Assembly (NCBI GenBank): GCA_023255165.1
Contig: JALRJD010000328.1
Span: forward strand, 1-32,400
Length of the DNA: 32,400 nt
Direction of reading: 5' to 3'
Origin: Porticoccaceae bacterium
GTDB lineage: Bacteria; Pseudomonadota; Gammaproteobacteria; Pseudomonadales; Porticoccaceae
Below are positions 1 through 5,937 of this stretch, one piece after another (position 1 is the first letter of the stretch; the number at the start of each line of letters is the position of its first letter). The notes beneath the pieces are model-generated. The model had not been told where the DNA came from and did not search any database. It saw only the letters and a list, made by a program, of their open reading frames with translations. Both the position numbers and the translations under genes were made by a program.

Positions 1-284
1 CAGATCGACCAGTGCCTTGCGTCTGGCGGAAAAGCCGCGATAAAAATATCCACCCGCACATGGCCGCCGCGCTGCAGGGTAAAGGCGATGCCAAGCATAA
101 ATACCATGCCATGCAGATAGGTGATCGACTCCTGCAGGGCAATCGAGCCGCTCTCGAAATAGTAGCGTAGCACCACAACCACAACGGTCATCGCCACCAT
201 GGCCAAGGTCAGCCAGGAGATCACCCGGCCGGTAAAGTCGGTCACGTAGTCAATGGCGGAAATAAACAGATTGATTGGCCTCAC
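1..284 (-). CDS. TRAP transporter small permease (DctQ-like), 5' part, frameshifted, runs off the window
   Basis: On the minus strand a GTG at 284, preceded by GGAG five bases upstream, opens a protein starting MRPINLFISAIDYVTDF. Two hydrophobic segments follow: about residues 17-38, and a second ending in GIAFTLQRGGHVRVDIF. This layout and the GHVRVDIF motif are typical of the DctQ small membrane subunit of TRAP transporters, which import organic acids with a periplasmic binding protein. After the run of five A at 42-46 the frame becomes FIAAFPPDARHW. Adding one base there restores YRGFSARRKALVDL, the expected family continuation. I infer either a homopolymer sequencing or assembly error or a real frameshift. 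The rest of the gene is outside the window. It is unrelated to the flagellar genes. Confidence 0.75.
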   Translation of the reverse strand, partial: MRPINLFISAIDYVTDFTGRVISWLTLAMVAMTVVVVVLRYYFESGSIALQESITYLHGMVFMLGIAFTLQRGGHVRVDIFIAAFPPDARHWSI

Positions 285-355
285 AGCAGCTCCAGATAAT
301 GCCGGTTCAAACCCGCCAAGTATAGCCGCAGTTGTTCGGCTCTGACAGCGCGCCT

Positions 356-383
356 CGCCGACCTCCTTTGAAGCAGGTCGGCG
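356..383. repeat. Inverted repeat between the TRAP gene and flaG
   Basis: CGCCGACCT (356-364) and AGGTCGGCG (375-383) form a perfect 9-bp inverted repeat with a 10-base loop. It sits about 72-100 bases upstream of the TRAP permease start and just upstream of the flaG promoter. There is no T-run on either side, so an operator or a simple hairpin is as likely as a terminator. A weaker outer pair, CCGGTTC at 302-308 and GAACCGG at 391-397, encloses it. Confidence 0.4.
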
Positions 384-419
384 CCTGGCAGAACCGGATA
401 AATTAAAATTAAAAACCAT

Positions 420-446
420 TAAAGCTTTCTATTAATCTGCCGATCT
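420..446 (+). promoter_or_regulatory. Sigma-28 (FliA) promoter of flaG
   Basis: TAAAGCTT at 420-427, an 11-base spacer, then GCCGATCT at 439-446. This closely matches the gammaproteobacterial FliA consensus TAAAGTTT-N11-GCCGATAA with exact spacing. Transcription should start near 453, giving flaG a leader of roughly 110 bases. Confidence 0.8.
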
Positions 447-518
447 TAGAACGTGATTGGGATGGTTTCCCCTTGCATTAAAGGCCTTGACAGAGGCAGC
501 AAGGGTAAACCTGTAAAC

Positions 519-542
519 TGCTCGCGCTTACCTTTGCGAGCA
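519..542 (+). promoter_or_regulatory. Hairpin in the flaG leader
   Basis: TGCTCGC (519-525) pairs with GCGAGCA (536-542) around a 10-base loop, 21 bases before the flaG ATG. The loop end TTACCTTT (528-535) can pair instead with AAGGGTAA (501-508), allowing one G-U pair, so two mutually exclusive folds are possible. A regulatory role is inference. Confidence 0.35.
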
Positions 543-563
543 CTGACTAAGTTGGTGACAGTT

Positions 564-977
564 ATGTCCGGGATTGAAGTAAATCTCAAACTAGGCACAC
601 CGCCTGCGCCCGCCCCCGCGGCGGCGCGGCCCGCATCTGGCCCTGCGAAAGCAGCGCCCAGCGAGCCAGTGGCAGCACCAACCAAGTCAATTCAGGAAGT
701 GGGTCGCGATGTGCAGGTCACAAAAGGCGAAAGCATCAAGCAGCTCACTCAAAACCTGGAAGAGGTAAAGGCGGCAGTTAAAACCTTAAATATCGCCATG
801 AGAAAAGCGCCGACCAGTCTGCAATTTTCTGTCGACAGTGCCTCTCATCGCTTTGTGGTCAATGTCACCAACAAAGATACCGGTGAGCTGGTGCGCACGG
901 TGCCAGGCGAAGCGGTTTTGCGATTTGCCGAAAACCTTGAATCGTTGAAAGGGGTTTTATTTGACGAACTCTATTAG
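564..977 (+). CDS. flaG: FlaG family flagellar protein
   Basis: A 137-residue protein beginning MSGIEVNLKLG. The N-terminal half is a Pro/Ala-rich linker (about residues 13-45). The C-terminal half is the FlaG domain (about 50-137), with the segments VTNKDTGELVRTVPGEAVLRF and ENLESLKGVLFDE. FlaG proteins affect polar filament length or assembly and are usually encoded beside flagellin or fliD, as here. The frame is open back to GTG at 453, but those 37 extra residues do not look like FlaG and begin at the predicted transcription start, so ATG 564 is chosen; its ribosome-binding site is weak. It lies upstream of two flagellin genes and has its own FliA-type promoter. Confidence 0.85.
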   Translation: MSGIEVNLKLGTPPAPAPAAARPASGPAKAAPSEPVAAPTKSIQEVGRDVQVTKGESIKQLTQNLEEVKAAVKTLNIAMRKAPTSLQFSVDSASHRFVVNVTNKDTGELVRTVPGEAVLRFAENLESLKGVLFDELY

Positions 978-1087
978 GGGTTTGAGCTTTAAACTGCAAA
1001 ATTGCAAATTTTAAAGTTCCAGCCCAAAGAGAAAATAACCCACCTGGAGAAATCCGGGGCAACAGCACCTGACGAGATACCGACAAA

Positions 1088-1128
1088 GCGGCAATCTTGC
1101 GGCAATTTTTGCGGCAAGATTATGCCGC
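1088..1128. promoter_or_regulatory. Iterated GCGGCAA motif, possible enhancer for the flagellin sigma-54 promoter
   Basis: GCGGCAA occurs at 1088, 1099 and 1111, about one helical turn apart. AATCTTGC (1093-1100) is an inverted repeat of GCAAGATT (1114-1121), flanked by GCGGC and GCCGC. The block lies roughly 120-160 bases upstream of the predicted start of the sigma-54 promoter, where enhancer-binding activators such as FlrC/FleR normally bind. The role is inferred from position and symmetry only. Confidence 0.35.
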
Positions 1129-1223
1129 CGTTCCCTCTTCTTCAAAATAGTCATCCTCCCAAAAACTCTTAACCCATTGATTCAAATGAGTTTATTTTTT
1201 ATTTCTCCGACTTTTTAAAAAGT

Positions 1224-1240
1224 TGGCATCAGTATTGCAA
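1224..1240 (+). promoter_or_regulatory. Sigma-54 promoter of flagellin 1
   Basis: TGGCAT (1224-1229), CAGTA, TTGCAA (1235-1240). The GG at 1225-1226 and GC at 1237-1238 are separated by exactly ten bases, the invariant -24/-12 spacing of sigma-54 promoters, and the match to TGGCAC-N5-TTGCA is close. The start of transcription would be near 1250, about 154 bases before the ATG. Confidence 0.75.
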
Positions 1241-1254
1241 TTCCTCTATCGCGA

Positions 1255-1286
1255 GCCGTCAAAAAGCCAACAGGCTATGAGACGGC
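1255..1286 (+). promoter_or_regulatory. 5'-end hairpin of the flagellin 1 leader
   Basis: GCCGTC (1255-1260) pairs with GACGGC (1281-1286), and inside it AGCC (1265-1268) pairs with GGCT (1273-1276) around AACA. It begins within a few bases of the predicted transcription start, so it may protect the 5' end of the flagellin mRNA. The effect is inferred. Confidence 0.45.
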
Positions 1287-1299
1287 AATTGGTAAATTT

Positions 1300-1342
1300 T
1301 TAGGTTCATCACGCATTCAGTGTTTGAGCTAAATGAACCTAA
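1300..1342 (+). promoter_or_regulatory. Second hairpin in the flagellin 1 leader
   Basis: TTAGGTTCAT (1300-1309) and ATGAACCTAA (1333-1342) are a perfect 10-bp inverted repeat with a 23-base loop, lying between the sigma-54 promoter and the flagellin start at 1404. It could be an mRNA structure or a protein site. No function is known. Confidence 0.45.
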
Positions 1343-1403
1343 CGATCCCGGTTGCACAACGCGTGTTTTAACGGCAGCCGATCAAAAACTAGAGGAATTT
1401 GAA

Positions 1404-2273
1404 ATGACTGTTATTAATACCAATGTGGGTGCAACCATTACCCAAAACGCTCTGGCAAAAAACGAAAGGTTGATGGGCCAGGCGATGGAGCGACTGTCAA
1501 CCGGCAAGCGCATCAACTCCGCGTCGGACGATGCCGCAGGTCTGGCAATCTCGGCACGTATGACCGCGCAGATTAAAGGTCTGGATCAGGCCGCGCGTAA
1601 TGCCAACGACGCCATTGCAATGATTCAAACGGCGGATGGCGCGTCTATCGAAGTAGCCAATATGCTGCAGAGAATGCGCGAGCTGGCCATTCAATCGATT
1701 ACCGAAACCAATACTGCCACCGACCGCGCGAATCTGAGTGTCGAGTTTGTCGCACTCCAGGCGGAAATTTCGCGTATTTCCACCACCACTCAGTGGAACG
1801 GTGAGAATATTCTGGACGGCTCCGCGGGTACCAATTCAGATGGCGTGGTGATCTATCAGGTTGGCGCCAATGCCAGTCAAACAATTTCCATAGACCTTGG
1901 CGACTGGGCAACCACTGGCGCTGGCGTATACAGTAATGGTGGCGCAGCCAATGATATTTCTTCGGCGGGAATCAGTCTTAGCACTTCTACTGCCGCGGCC
2001 GCAGCTCTGGCAAAAATTGACACTGCCATCAATGGTATTAACACCCAGCGCGCAACCTATGGTGCGGTGATGAACCGTCTTGAATATGTGGTGGATAACC
2101 TGTCCAATGTCTCGCAAAACGCAGCCGCCTCGCGCAGCCGTGTTGAAGATGCCAACTATGCTGCCGAGACCACCGAGCTGGCTCGTACGCAGATTATTCA
2201 GCAAGCCGGCACGGCTATGCTGGCCCAGGCAAACCAGTCTGCGCAATCTGTATTGCAGCTGTTAAAAGGTTAA
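1404..2273 (+). CDS. fliC: Flagellin 1 (sigma-54-controlled copy)
   Basis: A 289-residue flagellin. The N-terminal D0/D1 domain (about residues 1-140) contains MTVINTNVGATITQNAL, ERLSTGKRINSASDDAAGLA and TQWNGENILDG. The C-terminal D1/D0 domain (about the last 85 residues) ends in QANQSAQSVLQLLKG. Only about 60 residues lie between the two, so the surface-exposed D2/D3 domains are essentially missing and the filament core is all that is encoded. ATG 1404 is chosen over the upstream open frame because GAGGA lies eight bases before it and the product then begins exactly as flagellins do. It is closely similar to the next flagellin, but its promoter is of the sigma-54 type, as for the essential flagellin FlaA of Vibrio. 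Confidence 0.93.
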   Translation: MTVINTNVGATITQNALAKNERLMGQAMERLSTGKRINSASDDAAGLAISARMTAQIKGLDQAARNANDAIAMIQTADGASIEVANMLQRMRELAIQSITETNTATDRANLSVEFVALQAEISRISTTTQWNGENILDGSAGTNSDGVVIYQVGANASQTISIDLGDWATTGAGVYSNGGAANDISSAGISLSTSTAAAAALAKIDTAINGINTQRATYGAVMNRLEYVVDNLSNVSQNAAASRSRVEDANYAAETTELARTQIIQQAGTAMLAQANQSAQSVLQLLKG

Positions 2274-2304
2274 ACTTCTCTATCGTTTTCTTGCCCCAGT
2301 TTTT

Positions 2305-2355
2305 TAAGGGCCGAATAGTTTTAAGAGCAGAGTAGTTTTAAGAGCCGAGTCGTTT
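2305..2355. repeat. 17-bp tandem repeat, three copies
   Basis: Three adjacent imperfect copies of a unit like TAAGAGCCGAGTAGTTT at 2305-2321, 2322-2338 and 2339-2355, followed by a partial AAGGGC. It lies in the 3' region of flagellin 1, just before its terminator. It is one of several short-period arrays in this window. Confidence 0.75.
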
Positions 2356-2370
2356 AAGGGCTTAGCACAC

Positions 2371-2405
2371 ACGCCATTCCGGTTAGCCCGGGATGGCGTT
2401 TTTTT
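2371..2405 (+). terminator. Rho-independent terminator of flagellin 1
   Basis: ACGCCATTCCGG (2371-2382) pairs with CCGGGATGGCGT (2388-2399), with one G-U pair and a short loop, followed directly by a run of T to 2405. A strong intrinsic terminator that separates the two flagellin transcripts. Confidence 0.9.
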
Positions 2406-2437
2406 ACAGCCATAAAAAATTAAATCCAAATCAGTAT

Positions 2438-2464
2438 TTAAGTAATCCGATGTCATGTCGATGT
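2438..2464 (+). promoter_or_regulatory. Candidate sigma-28 promoter of flagellin 2
   Basis: TTAAGTAA (2438-2445), an 11-base spacer and GTCGATGT (2457-2464) match the FliA consensus at five of eight positions in each box with correct spacing. It would start near 2471, about 74 bases before the ATG. No sigma-54 box with the right bases was found in this gap. The matches are moderate, so this is a candidate. Confidence 0.45.
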
Positions 2465-2544
2465 TTAGGGTACGGACGCGCCAGAAAGCGAATGTAATCT
2501 TGGCAACGTGACGAAGAAACCTAATATATTTTGAGGATTTTAAA

Positions 2545-3399
2545 ATGACTGTTATCAATACAAATATCGGCGCTACTATTACGGCCAACTCGCTGGCGAA
2601 AAACGAACGTGCAATGAACACAGCAATGGAACGTCTTTCTACCGGTAAGCGCATTAACTCGGCAGCTGATGATGCAGCTGGTCTTGCTATTAGCCAGCGT
2701 CTGAACGCTCAAGTTAAAGGTCTGGATCAGGCAGCACGAAATTCCAACGACGCAATCTCCATGCTTCAAACTGCGGATGGCGCGGCAATTGAAATCACCA
2801 ATATGTTGCAGCGTATGCGGGAGCTGGCTGTGCAAGCTACCAGCAACAGCAACACCTCTGCCGATGTTGCAAACCTGGATCTTGAGTTTAAAGCGCTGGC
2901 TCAAGAAATTGATCGTATCGTCGACGCAACCCAGTGGAACGGTGAGAATATTCTCGACGGCACTGGCGGCACAACAGGTACTTTCACCTATCAAATTGGC
3001 GCCAACGACACTCAAACCATTGATGTCAATTTTAACGACTTCAATCTGGCTGCTGGCGCAACCGGTGTGATGGGTGCAGACATTAGTGGTATGACTGCTA
3101 CTACCGCCACCATTGATACTTCAACAGCCAATATTATCGCAACTCTGGATACGGCGATCTCTGGTGTAACGACCCAGCGTGCTACTTTTGGTGCGGTAAT
3201 GAATCGTCTGGAGTACACGGTTGATAACCTGAGAAATATTTCTCAGAACACTACCGCCTCTATGAGCCGTATCTCTGATGCAGACTACGCTGCTGAAACC
3301 ACTGAGCTGGCCCGCACGCAGATTATTCAGCAGGCTGGTACCGCTATGCTGTCGCAAGCTAACCAGCAGGCTCAGTCTGTACTGGCACTGCTTAAGTAA
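2545..3399 (+). CDS. fliC: Flagellin 2
   Basis: A 284-residue flagellin starting MTVINTNIGATITANSL, with GAGGA eight bases before the ATG. It has the same plan as flagellin 1: N-terminal D0/D1 (1-140, with RLSTGKRINSAADDAAGLA and TQWNGENILDG), a short variable middle (about 140-200), and a C-terminal D1/D0 ending QANQQAQSVLALLK. The conserved ends are nearly identical to those of flagellin 1, while the middle and the 100-130 region differ, which indicates an older tandem duplication. It is flanked by its own candidate promoter and terminator, so the two flagellins can be expressed separately. Which copy is the major filament subunit cannot be read from sequence. Confidence 0.93.
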   Translation: MTVINTNIGATITANSLAKNERAMNTAMERLSTGKRINSAADDAAGLAISQRLNAQVKGLDQAARNSNDAISMLQTADGAAIEITNMLQRMRELAVQATSNSNTSADVANLDLEFKALAQEIDRIVDATQWNGENILDGTGGTTGTFTYQIGANDTQTIDVNFNDFNLAAGATGVMGADISGMTATTATIDTSTANIIATLDTAISGVTTQRATFGAVMNRLEYTVDNLRNISQNTTASMSRISDADYAAETTELARTQIIQQAGTAMLSQANQQAQSVLALLK

Positions 3400-3423
3400 G
3401 ATCTGTCACACCGGCAACATCCA

Positions 3424-3450
3424 AACCCGGCTCTCTGAGTCGGGTTTTTT
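3424..3450 (+). terminator. Rho-independent terminator of flagellin 2
   Basis: ACCCG-GCTC pairs with GAGT-CGGGT around TCT, with one G-T pair, followed by six T ending at 3450. It lies 25 bases after the flagellin 2 stop codon. Confidence 0.9.
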
Positions 3451-3470
3451 ATTGCCCGTCATAATCTGTA

Positions 3471-3498
3471 AAAAACCCCGCGGGTTAGTGCGGGGTTT
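3471..3498 (-). terminator. Terminator of the flg-fliD operon
   Basis: AAACCCCGC (3473-3481) and GCGGGGTTT (3490-3498) form a 9-bp stem with an 8-base loop. Read leftward it is followed by a T-run (A at 3471-3475 on the given strand). It lies about 50 bases beyond the fliD stop codon and faces the flagellin 2 terminator. Confidence 0.85.
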
Positions 3499-3547
3499 CT
3501 ATTGGTTGGCTTTGGGACTAAGAGTAATCCACAGCAGTCTGTTTTAC

Positions 3548-4978
3548 TTACTTATCATAAGCCTTGGAAAGCGATTCCAACTGCCCTTCAAGATAGTCCC
3601 TGGTGCCATTGAGGCGCTCCATCATGGTTTCCATCGCCGCGAACTGGCCCAAATAGCGATCATAAACCGCGGCCATGCGTGTCTCGAGTTCTTCGAGCTG
3701 TTCGGCATAACTTTCCAGCGCCTCTTCCGCGCTGGTCTCACGGGTGGCCAGCAGACTTTCGCTGTCCGTCAGCCCTTCAAGAGTGGTGGCAATATCCTGC
3801 GCCAACCCTTTTGCATCTGTGCCATAGAGATTTTGATCGCTGGTGTTGGCGGTGAGCATCATCACCACATCGTCGTAGCTGTCGGCGATAGCGGTCGCAT
3901 AATCATCTTCATCAAACGTCAGCTGACCTTTTTGATTGATGCTGATGCCAATATCACGCAGACCGGAAATATCCCCGGAAGCGGTTGATGAATCATCAAA
4001 CAGTGCGCTGCGCACCTGGTCCATGACATGTCGTGCAACGGCCATATCGCGTACCAGTGCGCCACTGAATTCAACATCTTCCTGTGGCGCCTTGATAAAG
4101 GTATCCATAATGTCGCGAAAGTCATTGTAGACCGTAACCACATTTTCGATGCCTGTCTTAAGGGTGCTTTGGTCGCTGCTAACGGTTAAACGCGCCGCTG
4201 CGCTGGTGACACTGTTCAGTGTCACAGTCGCACCGCTGATCAGATCAGAGACTTCATTGCTGCTGCGGGTGACCGTTAAACCATTAAAGTCCAACTGGGC
4301 ATCCTGGGCCGACTGCAAGCTGTTGCCGGCATCGGCAAAACCCAGATCCGGAGTCGAGGAGACACTAAACGCGCCCTCACTGCCCGTGGCGCCGCTGAGC
4401 ACAATGCGGTAGTTGGCACCGGCTATACCCGTATCAATCAGGCTTGCCGTGATACCCATATCGGCAGCGTTAATGGCACTGACCACGCCGGCTGGCGTAT
4501 CGGTGGTAACCGTCACCGTGGTGCTGGTTATGCTGCTGGCACCAACGGCAAAGGTAAGGTCAAATGAACTGCCCGCGTTCAACGAGCTGCTGGAGCTGCT
4601 GTATTCCGTCGATTTAACCCGCTGCTCGAGAGCAAGCTGGGTAACGTCAATGGTGTGGGATCCGGCTTCCGCAGTGCCGTCCGGCGTGCTAATGCTGACC
4701 GCGACATCGGTGGAACTGGCGCTATTGGTGGCCAGCTCATCGGCATCATTGAGCGCTTCAAAGGCGGTCTGCAACAAGCTCACCTGATAGGAGATAAGCC
4801 CGTAGGCGGAAATTTTTGCTTCGGTGGCGGCAACCGCGGCCTCGATTTTGGCCTGCTTGGGGGCTTTTTCAATCGAGGTGAGATCGGTGGCCAATTTGGT
4901 GATGTCCAACCCCGAGCCCGCGCCCAGGGTGGTCATAATCTGTGACGTGACGCTTTCGGTTGCTGCTACTTCAGCCAT
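3548..4978 (-). CDS. fliD: Flagellar filament cap protein FliD (HAP2)
   Basis: A 476-residue protein, a usual length for FliD. The N-terminal HAP2 region (about 10-110) includes LGAGSGLDITKLATDLTSIEKAP, the typical binding-start motif. The C-terminal region (about 220-476) ends in a coiled-coil with MERLNGTRDYLEGQLESLSKAY. FliD forms the cap under which flagellin folds at the filament tip. It lies 27 bases after flgL in the same direction, so it appears to be the last gene of the rod/hook operon. That is unusual: fliD normally sits downstream of flaG with fliS, on the flagellin side. No fliS follows it. A serine run (about residues 126-131) marks a flexible loop. Confidence 0.92.
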   Translation of the reverse strand: MAEVAATESVTSQIMTTLGAGSGLDITKLATDLTSIEKAPKQAKIEAAVAATEAKISAYGLISYQVSLLQTAFEALNDADELATNSASSTDVAVSISTPDGTAEAGSHTIDVTQLALEQRVKSTEYSSSSSSLNAGSSFDLTFAVGASSITSTTVTVTTDTPAGVVSAINAADMGITASLIDTGIAGANYRIVLSGATGSEGAFSVSSTPDLGFADAGNSLQSAQDAQLDFNGLTVTRSSNEVSDLISGATVTLNSVTSAAARLTVSSDQSTLKTGIENVVTVYNDFRDIMDTFIKAPQEDVEFSGALVRDMAVARHVMDQVRSALFDDSSTASGDISGLRDIGISINQKGQLTFDEDDYATAIADSYDDVVMMLTANTSDQNLYGTDAKGLAQDIATTLEGLTDSESLLATRETSAEEALESYAEQLEELETRMAAVYDRYLGQFAAMETMMERLNGTRDYLEGQLESLSKAYDK

Positions 4979-5005
4979 CTAGAATCTCACTCGTGCCGGT
5001 TACGG

Positions 5006-5926
5006 TTAACGGATGTAGTCAAACAAACTGAGCTGGGCAATTTTCGCAAAGCTGCTCTGCCCGGCTTCCAGCGACATAATTTCCGAGGTCAGCTGGGTAA
5101 TCGCCGTGGCATAGTCGAGGTCTTCGGCACCAGACAACAGGGTTTGATAACGCAATTTGGCGTCGGCCAGACTTTCAACCTGGGTTTCAACAATGCGCAT
5201 ACGGCTGCCGACGTCGGCAATTGAAACCGCCAGATTAAGCGTTAGTTCGCTGACCTCGGCAAGACTGTTCTGCAGCTCTTGCGAGTCCTGACTGAGCAGC
5301 GCCGCGCCAAAATCGTCGATCACATTAAAAAAGCCGACGCGCTCACTGACACCATCGGTTTCGCGGATCACGCTAGGGAAAACTTCATTGCCGGGACGGT
5401 TTAGCGCCAGCTGACGCTGATCTGAAACATCCACCAACATGCGGTTTTGGTCGCCCTGATAAACCAGCGTGCCCGAGGCATCCTCCGCGAAAGGCTTGGT
5501 TCTGACCATCGAACCGGCAAACACATAGTTGCCGGAAACATCCTGGGAATTGGCCAGCGACAGCAACTGGTCACGCAGTGCACTGACTTCCGAGGCAATA
5601 ATTTTGCGGTCGCCGGTGGAAAGGGTGGCGTTGTTGGCCTGCACCGCCAGCTCGCGCACACGTTGCATGACGTCTTCCGCGGTCATCAGCGCGGCTTCCT
5701 CGGCGCCGAGGCGACTGTTGATCGCATCAAGGTTACCGGCGTAGACATCTTGCCGATCCAGTGCCGTGCTCAGGCGCTGAATCAGTGCCGCCTGTTCGGG
5801 GCTGTCGCTGGGTCGCAACACCTGCTTGCCGGTAGCCAGCTGCGTCTGCATCTCCGAGACTTTCGCCTGCTGCTTGGCCATCTGTGTGGTGGCGCGATCA
5901 AATACCTGGCTGGTAGAGACTTTCAT
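5006..5926 (-). CDS. flgL: Hook-filament junction protein FlgL (HAP3)
   Basis: A 306-residue, flagellin-like protein. The N-terminal flagellin-type D0/D1 helix region (about 1-140) opens MKVSTSQVFDRATTQMAKQQ and contains QLATGKQVLRPSDSP. The C-terminal helix region contains DLDYATAITQLTSEIMSLEAGQ. FlgL is the second junction protein, between FlgK and the filament. The AAGGA ribosome-binding site overlaps the flgK stop codon eight bases before the ATG, so translation is probably coupled to flgK. The length is close to that of enteric FlgL. Confidence 0.92.
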   Translation of the reverse strand: MKVSTSQVFDRATTQMAKQQAKVSEMQTQLATGKQVLRPSDSPEQAALIQRLSTALDRQDVYAGNLDAINSRLGAEEAALMTAEDVMQRVRELAVQANNATLSTGDRKIIASEVSALRDQLLSLANSQDVSGNYVFAGSMVRTKPFAEDASGTLVYQGDQNRMLVDVSDQRQLALNRPGNEVFPSVIRETDGVSERVGFFNVIDDFGAALLSQDSQELQNSLAEVSELTLNLAVSIADVGSRMRIVETQVESLADAKLRYQTLLSGAEDLDYATAITQLTSEIMSLEAGQSSFAKIAQLSLFDYIR

Positions 5927-5937
5927 CAGTCAATTCC

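Larger units (their letters stand above)
978..1403. other. Intergenic region between flaG and flagellin 1
   Basis: 426 bases without a convincing gene. It holds, in order: a weak AT-rich hairpin just after flaG (CTTTAAA 987-993 with TTTAAAG 1010-1016, no T-run); an iterated GCGGCAA block at 1088-1128; the flagellin sigma-54 promoter at 1224-1240; and two leader hairpins at 1255-1286 and 1300-1342. The frame of flagellin 1 stays open back to 1320, but the true start is 1404. Confidence 0.7.

Noticed and set aside
453..563. N-terminal extension of flaG from GTG 453
   Set aside because: It would begin at the predicted transcription start and adds residues unlike FlaG; ATG 564 gives the usual start.
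1358..1384. GCCGATCA at 1377 as a sigma-28 box for flagellin 1
   Set aside because: No TAAAG-like -35 box at the required 11-base spacing, and only 20 bases to the ATG; the sigma-54 site is much better.
1320..1403. N-terminal extension of flagellin 1
   Set aside because: Flagellins start at the MTVINTN motif, and GAGGA is placed for ATG 1404; the upstream bases form part of a hairpin.
3278..3988. 236-residue rightward open frame
   Set aside because: It overlaps flagellin 2 and the opposite strand of fliD, crosses two terminators and has no family features; it is a shadow frame.
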